Assembly: GCA_040383485.1 (NCBI GenBank) | Contig: JBEIDK010000072.1 | Span: 1 to 15,483 of the forward strand | Length of the DNA stretch: 15,483 nt | Direction of reading: 5' to 3' | From: JBEIDK01 sp040383485 | GTDB lineage: Bacteria > Bacteroidota > Bacteroidia > UBA4408 | Shown: positions 1 through 6,967 of the stretch, piece after piece | Layout: each line of letters starts with the position of its first letter | How positions within the stretch are numbered: position 1 is the stretch's first letter | The notes under the pieces: generated by a model | What the model saw: only the letters and a program-made list of their open reading frames with translations | What the model was told of the DNA's origin: nothing | Database searches by the model: none | Translations under genes and position numbers: made by a program

Positions 1-104
1 TGCCAATATCAGAAAGTATTGCTAGCAGAATTTTATGTTTGCCACTTTACGTTGAGCTTACTGAAAAGGAACAAAAAAAAGTTATTGAACTAATAAATAA
101 TTAG
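1..104 (+). CDS. DegT/DnrJ/EryC1/StrS-family sugar aminotransferase, C-terminal end (partial)
   Basis: Reading the frame that starts at base 3 gives about 33 residues ending at a TAG (102-104). The tail contains ASRILCLPLYVELTEKEQ, the usual C-terminal pattern of this PLP-dependent family (a 'LPLY..LT.eE...VI' signature). These enzymes transfer an amino group to a keto-sugar nucleotide in the cytoplasm to make amino sugars for surface glycans. The gene is cut by the left edge, so the catalytic lysine and PLP site cannot be checked. The acyltransferase gene begins 2 nt after its stop; an aminotransferase next to a NeuD/PglD-type N-acyltransferase is a common pairing for making an N-acylated amino sugar. 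The family call rests on a short tail. Confidence 0.7.
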   Translation, partial: PISESIASRILCLPLYVELTEKEQKKVIELINN

Positions 105-106
105 AA

Positions 107-754
107 ATGTTAATTGTTGGTGCAAAAGGTTTTGCCAAAGAAGTATTAGAGATTTTGTATCGAAAAAATGATACTGAAAATCTTGTATTTTATGATGATG
201 TTAGTAATGATTTACCTAATTTGTTATTTGGGAAATTCAAGATTCTGAAAACATTAGAAGAAGCACAAGTGCATTTCTCAACAATTGATAATCGTTTTAC
301 ATTAGGAATTGGCAATCCATTATTAAGAAAGAAACTATACGAAAAATTTATAAAAATTGGTGGTGTGTTGTCTTCTACCATAAGTACTAATTGTGAAATT
401 GGGAACTTCGGAAATTCTATTGGCGAAGGACTAAATATGCTATCAGATTCTATTATCTCAAATGATGTAAAAATAGGAAAAGGTTGTATTATTTATTTTG
501 GGACCATTATTACCCATGACTCAATCATTGGTGATTTTGTTGAAATTTCGCCAAGTGTAAAACTCTTGGGAAGTTGCACCATTGGGAGCTATACACAAAT
601 TGGTTCTAACGCAACCGTTTTACCTAAAATAACTATTGGCAATAATGTGATTGTTGGCGCAGGTTCGGTAGTTACAAAAGATGTTCCCGATAATTGTTTA
701 GTTGTTGGCGTTCCTGCCGTTATCAAAAAAATGTTACCACCATTAGAAATTTAA
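107..754 (+). CDS. NeuD/PglD-like sugar O/N-acyltransferase (left-handed beta-helix)
   Basis: A 215-residue protein of the sialic acid O-acetyltransferase NeuD / PglD / QdtC type, which uses acetyl- (or acyl-) CoA to acylate a nucleotide-linked sugar, often on an amino group. Residues 1-15 form the small Rossmann-like N-terminal domain (LIVGAKGFAKE, a variant of the usual GxGGHAK turn). From about residue 95 to 205 there are hexapeptide repeats of the [IV]GxxxxI kind, ending in IVGAGSVVTKDVPDN and GVPA. His137 (in THDSIIGDF) lies where PglD-like enzymes have their catalytic histidine. Length is normal for the family (about 200-220). The preceding aminotransferase suggests the substrate is an amino sugar. 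The exact sugar and acyl group cannot be read from the sequence. Confidence 0.88.
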   Translation: MLIVGAKGFAKEVLEILYRKNDTENLVFYDDVSNDLPNLLFGKFKILKTLEEAQVHFSTIDNRFTLGIGNPLLRKKLYEKFIKIGGVLSSTISTNCEIGNFGNSIGEGLNMLSDSIISNDVKIGKGCIIYFGTIITHDSIIGDFVEISPSVKLLGSCTIGSYTQIGSNATVLPKITIGNNVIVGAGSVVTKDVPDNCLVVGVPAVIKKMLPPLEI

Positions 755-1686
755 TGATGCAACCAATTGTGAGCGTAGTCATGATTACTTATGGTCACGA
801 AAAATTTATTGAACAGGCAATAAATGGAGTGTTGATGCAAGAGTGTGATTTTGAAATTGAACTAATAATTTCAAATGATAGTTCGCCAGATAAGACAGAT
901 TCTGTTATCCATAACATACTTTTAAGCCACCCCCAAAGCAATAGAATAAGGTATTTTAAACAAGAAAAAAATATTGGCATGATGCCAAATTTTGTTTTTG
1001 CATTACAACAGGCCCAAGGTAAATACATCGCACTTTGTGAAGGAGATGATTATTGGATTGATTCTAAGAAACTGCAAAAGCAAGTCGATTTTTTGGAACA
1101 AAACCCAGATTTTTCAATGTGCTTTCATAAAGCCGCTATTTTAAATCAAACAAATGGTCCAGAGAATTCCTATTTCCCAGAATGGGAAAATGACAAAGAG
1201 TTAAGCTATTTAGATTTCATTTATCCAAATAATACTCCTACGTGTTCAGCCGTTTTTAGTAAAAAATTTATTGATCCAATACCCCAGTTTTTTATCGATA
1301 GTCCATATGGTGATTTAGTATTGTACAATACTATTATGCTGCGCTCTCGGCAAAAGACATATTTTTTTAACGAGGTAATGTCGGTTTATAGAATTCATGT
1401 TAATGGAATCCATTCTAGTTTATTAAATGCTATTAATGGAAGATTGAAAATTTGTTTAAACGATTTAAAGTACCTAGAACTCTTAAAAAAAGAATTTTAT
1501 CCAAACGAAGATAAAGTTGTTAAAACACTGCTAAGTGTAACAAGGAGGTATATCACATTAAGTATTGAACAAAGAAATTTTAGTCGATTCATGGATGGCA
1601 ACAATAAACTTTTATCTTTGCTCAAATTCCACCAATCGAGAGAATACTTGATGAATTTTATAAATTTTGTTTTTAAAAGAGTATGA
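754..1686 (+). CDS. Family 2 glycosyltransferase
   Basis: A 310-residue inverting GT-A glycosyltransferase that probably adds a sugar to a lipid-linked glycan on the cytoplasmic face of the inner membrane. The N-terminus has the GT2 nucleotide-binding strand (IVSVVMITYGHEKFI, about 5-19) and ISNDSSPDKT (39-48), then LCEGDDYW (94-101), whose acidic residues act as the DxD metal/nucleotide-sugar motif. The C-terminal third is variable and probably sets acceptor choice. I chose the ATG at 754 because it overlaps the upstream stop as TAATG and places the GT2 strand near the N-terminus. The frame is open upstream to an ATG at 694, but that would add 20 residues overlapping the acyltransferase. The next codon is also ATG (757). 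Its 3' end overlaps the methyltransferase gene by 4 nt. Confidence 0.9.
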   Translation: MMQPIVSVVMITYGHEKFIEQAINGVLMQECDFEIELIISNDSSPDKTDSVIHNILLSHPQSNRIRYFKQEKNIGMMPNFVFALQQAQGKYIALCEGDDYWIDSKKLQKQVDFLEQNPDFSMCFHKAAILNQTNGPENSYFPEWENDKELSYLDFIYPNNTPTCSAVFSKKFIDPIPQFFIDSPYGDLVLYNTIMLRSRQKTYFFNEVMSVYRIHVNGIHSSLLNAINGRLKICLNDLKYLELLKKEFYPNEDKVVKTLLSVTRRYITLSIEQRNFSRFMDGNNKLLSLLKFHQSREYLMNFINFVFKRV

Positions 1687-2408
1687 TATTAAATAGTTTA
1701 TTTTTTCGTTGCCGAAATATTTTCAAGTTCACCTCAACTTATTTTGACAATCTATACCAAAAGTCTATTTCCATCCCTTTCGAGAGTAAAGCAAAAGAAA
1801 TAATAGCCGACTACTTGAAAAAAGCCGAAGTCAAAAAACTACATTTAGGCTGTGGCAATAACATTTTTGATGGTTGGTTAAATACCGATATTCTTGCCGG
1901 AGAAAAAATCGCTTATTTAGATGTAACTAAAAAATACCAATTGCCCAGTAATTCATTCGATTTTATTTTTACTGAGCACATGATTGAACATATTACTATA
2001 GAACAATCGGAGTTAATGTTAGCAGAATGTTTCAGGGTACTGAAGCCGCTTGGTGTTATTAGAATTTCTACACCTGATTTGGCAAAAATAATAGGGATGT
2101 ACAATCAAAATTTAGATACAGAAAAACAGAAATACCTTGACTGGGTTAAGCAAAACTATTTCCCAAATCGTAACTATGAATTACATAACCAGTATATCAA
2201 TAATTACTTTCATAATTGGGGACATAAATTCATCTTCGATTTTGAGACGATAAAAAGTTTACTCGAGAAAATAGGCTTTACCAATATTATTGAGGTGCCA
2301 ATTTATAAAAGCACATCTGCAGAGTTAAATAATTTAGAAATGCACCACGAGGTAATTTCTGTTGAATATAATTTATTAGAATCGTTTGCTGTTGAAGCAA
2401 CAAAGTAA
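1683..2408 (+). CDS. SAM-dependent class I methyltransferase (type 11 / COG4627-like)
   Basis: A 241-residue protein with a Rossmann methyltransferase core. Motif I is LHLGCGNN (53-60), followed by FDGWLNTDI (acidic residue of motif II, about 62-70), DVTKKYQLPSNSFDFIFTEH (80-99, motif III/IV) and the post-motif RVLKPLGVIRISTPD. The pattern LHLGCGNN..dGWLN.D is typical of the predicted methyltransferases found in polysaccharide clusters. Its likely role is to methylate a sugar hydroxyl or a carrier-linked glycan intermediate; substrate unknown. Translation starts at an ATGA overlapping the previous stop, so coupling is likely. The N-terminal 50 residues lie outside the recognised core. There are no obvious membrane segments. 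Confidence 0.85.
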   Translation: MILNSLFFRCRNIFKFTSTYFDNLYQKSISIPFESKAKEIIADYLKKAEVKKLHLGCGNNIFDGWLNTDILAGEKIAYLDVTKKYQLPSNSFDFIFTEHMIEHITIEQSELMLAECFRVLKPLGVIRISTPDLAKIIGMYNQNLDTEKQKYLDWVKQNYFPNRNYELHNQYINNYFHNWGHKFIFDFETIKSLLEKIGFTNIIEVPIYKSTSAELNNLEMHHEVISVEYNLLESFAVEATK

Positions 2409-2437
2409 TTATTCTTGTTTATCAGTAATGTGAATTT

Positions 2438-3448
2438 ATGACTAAATTATCAATTATTATTTGCACTTATAATCCCGAAACTGCAATTATTAAACGTTGC
2501 TTGTCAGCTGTGAAAAGGCTACAAATTATTGGCATTGAATATGAAGTAATTTTAGTTGAAAACAATTGCATCACTTCGATTAAAGAAAACTCTGAGTTAA
2601 GCTTAATTGTTGAAGGTTTTAATGGGTTACAAATTATTTCTGAAAATAAACCTGGACTAAGCAATGCAAGAATTGCTGGTGTAAATAAATCAACAGGAAA
2701 TTGGATAGTGTTTTTTGATGATGATAATGAACCTTCGGAAGATTATTTACAAAATACAATACAACTAATAAAAAACTTTCCGTACGTAAAAATTTGGGGA
2801 CCTGGCAATGTAACTGTCGACTTTATAGGCAATCCAGAATCTTGGGTTAAGGAAAATTGCAAAGAAATTTTTCAGGAAAAACATTTTGCAGATACAGAAT
2901 TTGCACTTCAAAAAACTTGGTGCACTTGCTATCCACCAGGAACAGGAATGGTTGTTGAAAAGCAATTGTATTTAAAATTTATTGATTACTACCATGCTAA
3001 ACAACTAAAAACCACAGGCCGAATAGGAAACAGTTTGTTAAGTGCCGAAGACAATCAAATAATCTTAACTGCAATACTTAACAACTATCCTGTTGGAACT
3101 TCACCAGTGCTAAATTTAACCCATATAATATCGGATAAAAAATCAACCTATTCCTACGTTAAGCGATTAAGGTTTTATGTAAAATATTCGATACCATTTG
3201 CAGAAATAGAAATGTTACCTGAGCGTTTTATGTTTTACAAGAAACAGTTGTTAAGTGAATCTGCTTTAGCAATCCTACTCTCGAAATACTTGATAAAAGG
3301 GTTGCTAAAACGCCAAATGAGAGAAGCAATTTTTGAGTGTTTACTTGTGCTAGGGAATTTTTGCGGTATTAACTTGGTATTAAAAAAAGATAACCCCAAA
3401 TGGGTTATTAGTTTTTTAAAACTAACAGGTATAAATTTAAACGAATAA
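2438..3448 (+). CDS. Family 2 glycosyltransferase
   Basis: A 336-residue GT2 enzyme, cytoplasmic or membrane-associated, expected to transfer a sugar from a nucleotide donor during glycan assembly. It has KLSIIICTYNPE (3-14), ILVENN (38-43; the middle acidic residue is Glu rather than Asp) and VFFDDDNEP (91-99), the DxD-type motif. GNSLLSAEDNQI (197-208) matches the 'ED' segment after the core in which an acidic residue is thought to be the general base. The C-terminal third contains hydrophobic, basic helices (about 260-315) that could associate with the membrane. The ATG at 2438 follows a 29-nt gap, the largest within this operon; no Shine-Dalgarno is visible. Donor and acceptor are unknown. 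Confidence 0.9.
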   Translation: MTKLSIIICTYNPETAIIKRCLSAVKRLQIIGIEYEVILVENNCITSIKENSELSLIVEGFNGLQIISENKPGLSNARIAGVNKSTGNWIVFFDDDNEPSEDYLQNTIQLIKNFPYVKIWGPGNVTVDFIGNPESWVKENCKEIFQEKHFADTEFALQKTWCTCYPPGTGMVVEKQLYLKFIDYYHAKQLKTTGRIGNSLLSAEDNQIILTAILNNYPVGTSPVLNLTHIISDKKSTYSYVKRLRFYVKYSIPFAEIEMLPERFMFYKKQLLSESALAILLSKYLIKGLLKRQMREAIFECLLVLGNFCGINLVLKKDNPKWVISFLKLTGINLNE

Positions 3449-4359
3449 TGGATACACCTTTTTTTTCTATCATATTACCAACATACAATAGAGCTAACTT
3501 CATTAGCAAAGCCATTGAAAGTGTTTTGAGTCAAACATTTACAGATTTTGAATTAATAATTGTAGACGATGGTTCAAAAGATACTACTAAAGAAATTGTT
3601 ACAAGTTATTTAACAGATTCTAGGACCAGTTATATTTTTCAAGAAAACCAAGAACGTTCGATTGCACGAAATAATGGTATTAGCAATTCGAAAGGTCAAT
3701 ACATTTGTTTTTTAGATAGCGATGATTATTACTTACCAAATCATCTTGCTATTTTATTCGAAAATATTAAAAGCAATAATTTTCCCGTTGCATTTTTTCA
3801 TACTTATCAAAAGTATTTTAAAGACGGGAAAGATACCAATACTGTCTTTCATGACAATTATCAAAATGCCAATATATCCGAAACAGATTGTAGCTTGCTC
3901 AATAACGTCTGGCTTTTTTCTCCTGCGGTTCAAACATCAGCTGTTCATAAAGAAATATTCGCGCATATTTTATTCGAAACATCCACCATTCCTTTTGAAT
4001 GTTATGAATTAATGGGAAGAATTGCGGCTGTTTACAATATTTACAAAATCAAGGAAAGCACCGTTATTATGCAGCTGCATGAAAACAATAGCACCATTTA
4101 TGATTTAAAATTTCTAGAAGGTTACAAAAACTCATTTAACTATATTATTGAAAATCCAATTTATAAAAACATAAGAAACCACATCTTTGTTAAAGATGTT
4201 TTTTATGATATTTATATTGGTTTAGCGGATTGTTATTCTCGAAATGGCAATAGGGGTATGGCCATAAAATATTTGTTGAAGGGATTGAATTACAAAAGAA
4301 ACTTGAAAAATATTCGCCACTTATTAGGTATAACAAAAAATATAATTTCCATTAAATGA
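3448..4359 (+). CDS. Family 2 glycosyltransferase
   Basis: A 303-residue classical GT2 enzyme, probably adding one sugar to a growing surface glycan on the cytoplasmic side. The GT-A core is textbook: FFSIILPTYNRANFI (5-19), ELIIVDDGSKDTT (35-47), ERSIARNNGI (69-78), and ICFLDSDDYYLP (86-97), with D90-S91-D92 as the DxD motif that binds the divalent metal and nucleotide sugar. The C-terminal region is variable. The ATG overlaps the upstream TAA as TAATG, indicating translational coupling. Its TGA in turn overlaps the ATG of the small ORF that follows. It is the third GT2 enzyme of the run, so the repeat unit may contain at least three or four sugars. Confidence 0.92.
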   Translation: MDTPFFSIILPTYNRANFISKAIESVLSQTFTDFELIIVDDGSKDTTKEIVTSYLTDSRTSYIFQENQERSIARNNGISNSKGQYICFLDSDDYYLPNHLAILFENIKSNNFPVAFFHTYQKYFKDGKDTNTVFHDNYQNANISETDCSLLNNVWLFSPAVQTSAVHKEIFAHILFETSTIPFECYELMGRIAAVYNIYKIKESTVIMQLHENNSTIYDLKFLEGYKNSFNYIIENPIYKNIRNHIFVKDVFYDIYIGLADCYSRNGNRGMAIKYLLKGLNYKRNLKNIRHLLGITKNIISIK

Positions 4360-4505
4360 ACTTTGCAAAAACACCCATTTTAGGAAAAATTTTAGCAAGA
4401 AGCAGAAGCATTTATGATGAAAATTTTTTATTAAAATGCAAAGTTAAGATTCATCAAAGCGGCTTTGGAAAAGTTATTATTTATCATAATAAAAGGGACA
4501 AATGA
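4356..4505 (+). CDS. Small ORF of 49 codons at the end of the glycan operon, unrecognised
   Basis: An ATG overlapping the stop of the upstream glycosyltransferase (ATGA at 4356-4359) opens a 49-codon frame ending in TGA at 4503-4505. The predicted peptide begins MNFAKTPILGKILARSRS and is basic, with about ten Lys or Arg. There is no obvious transmembrane span, and I recognise no domain. The overlap type is the same one used elsewhere in this operon, which favours a real gene or the 5' stub of a longer gene that has been truncated. I find no plausible continuation in other frames in the next 80 nt. It could also be chance, since a frame of this length is not rare in AT-rich DNA. The stretch 4506-4581 after it holds nothing I can identify. 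Confidence 0.35.
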   Translation: MNFAKTPILGKILARSRSIYDENFLLKCKVKIHQSGFGKVIIYHNKRDK

Positions 4506-4581
4506 CAACTAGCTAAGTATTTTGGTAAACGGCAGGTGCTGGAAATGATAGCTATTCTCTGAATAAAAATTGAATGCAAAT

Positions 4582-4613
4582 AAAAAAACAGGCCTCTAAG
4601 TTCTAGAGACCTG
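4582..4613 (-). terminator. Intrinsic terminator of clpP
   Basis: On the minus strand a 10-bp stem (CAGGTCTCTA ... TAGAGGCCTG, one U-G wobble) with a 5-nt loop is followed directly by seven T residues (plus-strand poly-A at 4582-4588). The hairpin begins 8 nt after the clpP stop codon. On the plus strand there is no clean T-run after the stem, so it should mainly stop minus-strand transcription. It could only weakly end the converging glycan operon. Confidence 0.85.
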
Positions 4614-4621
4614 ATTTAAAT

Positions 4622-5296
4622 TTACTTTTTACCAACAATTACTTCATCAACCATTCCATATTCCTTGGCCTCTGAAGCAGTCATCCAATAATCTCTATCG
4701 CTATCTTTCCAAACTGTTTCATAATCTTTGCCACTGTGTTTTGCAATAATTTCATATAACTCTTTTTTGAGTTTCTGAATTTCGCGTGCAGTAATTTCTA
4801 TATCTGACGCTTGTCCTTGCGCACCACCAAGCGGTTGGTGTATCATTACGCGCGAGTGTGTTAATGCGCTTCGCTTTCCTTTGGCACCTGCACACATTAG
4901 AACAGCTCCCATACTAGCTGCCATGCCAGTACAAATAGTAGCTACATCGGGTTCAATAAATTGCATGGTATCATAAATACCTAAGCCAGCATATACTGAA
5001 CCTCCAGGAGAATTCAAATATATTTGGATGTCTTTTTTAGCATCGGCACTTTGTAAAAAGAGTAACTGTGCCTGAACAATATTTGCTACCTGGTCATCAA
5101 TGCCAGTGCCTAAAAAAATGATGCGGTCCATCATCAAACGAGAAAACACATCCATTTGGGAAACGTTTAATTGTCTTTCTTCTAAGATATATGGTGTAAG
5201 GTTTTGCACATTGTAACGGCTATACATATCAAATGTATTACTGTTTATGCCACGGTGCATGGTAGCATATTTTCTAAATTCGTCTTGATTAAACAT
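4622..5296 (-). CDS. clpP: ATP-dependent Clp protease proteolytic subunit ClpP
   Basis: A 224-residue cytoplasmic serine protease subunit that forms a tetradecameric barrel and degrades proteins fed by a Clp ATPase. The catalytic triad is readable: Ser128 in GMAASMGA, His153 in MIHQPLGG and Asp202 in DRDYWM. IYLNSPGGSV (92-101) is the substrate-binding and oxyanion region. The first 35 residues are longer than the E. coli N-terminus and may include a propeptide, as is common in the family. It lies downstream of tig on the same strand with a 112-nt gap containing a promoter-like box and a hairpin. No clpX follows: a strong terminator and then the convergent glycan operon end the unit. Identity is certain from the motifs and full length. 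Confidence 0.98.
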   Translation of the reverse strand: MFNQDEFRKYATMHRGINSNTFDMYSRYNVQNLTPYILEERQLNVSQMDVFSRLMMDRIIFLGTGIDDQVANIVQAQLLFLQSADAKKDIQIYLNSPGGSVYAGLGIYDTMQFIEPDVATICTGMAASMGAVLMCAGAKGKRSALTHSRVMIHQPLGGAQGQASDIEITAREIQKLKKELYEIIAKHSGKDYETVWKDSDRDYWMTASEAKEYGMVDEVIVGKK

Positions 5297-5330
5297 AGTT
5301 TTATTATTTATAAATTTTTAAATTAAAAAT

Positions 5331-5375
5331 GCGTCGAAAAAAAACGAATGTAGTAATCCATTTTTATTTCGACGC
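5331..5375 (-). terminator. Terminator-like hairpin between tig and clpP (possible attenuator)
   Basis: An inverted repeat has a perfect 9-bp base (GCGTCGAAA at 5331-5339 and TTTCGACGC at 5367-5375), extended by four A-U pairs after one mismatch, around a central loop of about 17 nt. On the minus strand it is followed by ATTTTTAATTT, and on the plus strand by no T-run, so it reads as a terminator for transcripts coming from tig. It lies in the clpP leader, with its clpP-proximal end about 35 nt from the start codon. Incomplete termination would let some tig transcripts reach clpP. The long loop and broken T-run make it weaker than the terminator after clpP. Confidence 0.5.
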
Positions 5376-5408
5376 AAAACTATTAGCAATATTATTGCCA
5401 TAAAGCAA
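5375..5408 (-). promoter_or_regulatory. Candidate promoter for clpP
   Basis: The minus strand has TAGTTTTG (5382 down to 5375), an exact match to the Bacteroidota -7 consensus TAnnTTTG. A TTG lies 23 nt upstream (5408-5406), close to the usual -33 spacing. The box lies between the tig stop and the hairpin. A start a few bases downstream would fall inside the first arm of the hairpin and give a clpP leader of about 70 nt. Confidence 0.45.
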
Positions 5409-6743
5409 TTATGACTTATAAAAGTCCTTTTCGTCCATTTCTTGTTCTGTAATTGCACATTTCGTCTGATATAATGTCATTAACTTCCCATCATATAACG
5501 ACTGGTATAATTTACGCCTTTCTTCTTGGTTTTTTAATACGTTTTTTACAGTATCTTGTAACATAGCATCATCAATTTCCATCATATTATATTGCTGAAA
5601 CTGTTTCCGAATAAGACCTTCAACGTGTTCTTTTGCTTCTTGTTCTGTAATGACAATGTTGTTTTCATTTAATAATTTTGTTTCAATTAACTGCCAACGT
5701 GTAGAGTTTTCATAAGCTGGCCAGTCTTGCTCTATCTGTTCATCAGTTAATGGTTTCTCATTTACAGTCTTAATCCAACGTTTTAAGAATACAGAAGGTA
5801 AGTGTAAGTTAGTTTTTTCAATTAATCGCTTTTGAATATCATTAACCAACATTTTTTCACTATCGCTTGCAAACATCATTTTTAACTCTTCGCTTACTTT
5901 GTCTCTAAATTGCGCTTCGGTAGTTACACTAGAACCATAAATTTTTTCAAAAAATTCAGGTAACAAGTCTGCTGGGCTTAGGCGACTAATATTGGTAATT
6001 TTAACCTCAAAATTATTAGATATAGAATCTATCTGGTCTGACTTTAAGCCAAGCAAATAGCTAAGTTCTTCCGGCTTTGTTATTAATGAAACTGGATTTA
6101 ATTTTGTTGTAAAACCAATTTCTTTTCCAATAAATAAATTTCTTGTATCTTCATTTGGCACAGTGTCTAATGCAATGGGAGAGTTTTTAAATATTCCATT
6201 TTCTTTAATAATGCCATTTACATCAAGTTCTGTAAAATCCAAATAAACCATATCATCTTTTTCAACCACTAAAGGATTGGTAACCTTTCCGTATCTTTTA
6301 GCGATATTTCTAACATTATCATCAATTAATGCCTCACTAAATTTTACAACTTTTCTTGTGAAAGTCTCTCCAGATAAATCAATGTTGAATGTTGGAGCAA
6401 ATGCAATATCGTATTCAAAGATAAATTCTTTTTGATTGTCCCAATCAATAGCCTCACTCATTGTCCGTGGCAATGCATGGCCTAATAAATCAAACTTATT
6501 TTCTACGATATAGTTGTGAACACTTTCGCCAAGAAGTTTATTTATTTCGTCAACCATTAATGATTTGCCATACATTTTTTTAATCATTCCTACAGGCACC
6601 ATTCCTTTTCTAAAACCAGGTATTTGTGCTTTTTTTGCATATTCTTTCATGGCTTTATCAACTTTTGGTTGATAATCATCGGGACTTATTTTTACAGAGA
6701 TTACTGCGTTTAACTCATCAACATTTTCTTTAGAAAAAATCAT
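5409..6743 (-). CDS. tig: Trigger factor (ribosome-associated chaperone, Bacteroidota type)
   Basis: A 444-residue chaperone that docks at the ribosome exit tunnel and shields nascent chains. The N-terminal ribosome-binding domain (about 1-115) carries the signature IPGFRKGMVP at 41-50, at the same residue positions as in the E. coli protein. Residues about 155-255 occupy the FKBP-type peptidyl-prolyl isomerase slot but are strongly divergent, as in other Bacteroidota trigger factors; I would not predict isomerase activity. The rest (about 260-440) is the helical C-terminal chaperone domain, beginning LPEFFEKIYG. It starts with ATG at 6743. It is the first gene of a tig-clpP unit, and a -7-like box (TACTTTCG) precedes it by 28 nt. 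Confidence 0.95.
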   Translation of the reverse strand: MIFSKENVDELNAVISVKISPDDYQPKVDKAMKEYAKKAQIPGFRKGMVPVGMIKKMYGKSLMVDEINKLLGESVHNYIVENKFDLLGHALPRTMSEAIDWDNQKEFIFEYDIAFAPTFNIDLSGETFTRKVVKFSEALIDDNVRNIAKRYGKVTNPLVVEKDDMVYLDFTELDVNGIIKENGIFKNSPIALDTVPNEDTRNLFIGKEIGFTTKLNPVSLITKPEELSYLLGLKSDQIDSISNNFEVKITNISRLSPADLLPEFFEKIYGSSVTTEAQFRDKVSEELKMMFASDSEKMLVNDIQKRLIEKTNLHLPSVFLKRWIKTVNEKPLTDEQIEQDWPAYENSTRWQLIETKLLNENNIVITEQEAKEHVEGLIRKQFQQYNMMEIDDAMLQDTVKNVLKNQEERRKLYQSLYDGKLMTLYQTKCAITEQEMDEKDFYKS

Positions 6744-6771
6744 TTTATTGGTAATTATAAAATTTGGGTTG

Positions 6772-6779
6772 CGAAAGTA
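6772..6779 (-). promoter_or_regulatory. Candidate -7 box for tig
   Basis: The minus strand reads TACTTTCG, one change from TAnnTTTG, in the context TTACTTTCGCAACC often seen before Bacteroidota genes. It lies 28 nt before the tig ATG. The nearest upstream TTTG (6809-6806) is 26 nt away, longer than usual, so the -33 element is uncertain. Confidence 0.4.
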
Positions 6780-6864
6780 ATAAAAATAGTATTAAATAAT
6801 AGAGTCAAAAGGTTTGGTTAATTTTATGTTAAAATTATTTTTCAAAATGGATAGGTTTAAAAAG

Positions 6865-6900
6865 TTGTGAATTAAAATAAATTTAAAAAAAATAAATTTG
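6865..6900 (+). promoter_or_regulatory. Candidate promoter for the OafA-type acyltransferase gene
   Basis: TAAATTTG at 6893-6900 matches the Bacteroidota -7 consensus exactly, with TTG at 6865-6867 and a 25-nt spacer (a little long). It lies in the 224-nt gap between the divergent tig and acyltransferase genes and would give a leader of about 60 nt. The gap is extremely AT-rich, so chance matches are likely. I see nothing else in it beyond the tig box. Confidence 0.3.
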
Positions 6901-6967
6901 AACAATTAATATTATTTCAATTTTTAATTAAATTTAGTTTATTTGGTAATTATCTAATATACTAAAT

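Noticed and set aside
694..753. Longer start (ATG 694) for the first glycosyltransferase
   Set aside because: It would overlap the acyltransferase by about 60 nt and add 20 residues before the GT2 core, while ATG 754 gives a TAATG junction and a normal N-terminus.
3722..4012. 96-codon plus-strand frame inside the third glycosyltransferase gene
   Set aside because: It lies wholly within a strongly supported GT2 gene in another frame, and its translation has no recognisable domain; it is a shadow frame.
6826..6967. Regulatory RNA in the AT-rich gap upstream of the OafA-type gene
   Set aside because: The gap is nearly all A and T with no stable stem or conserved riboswitch core that I can recognise.
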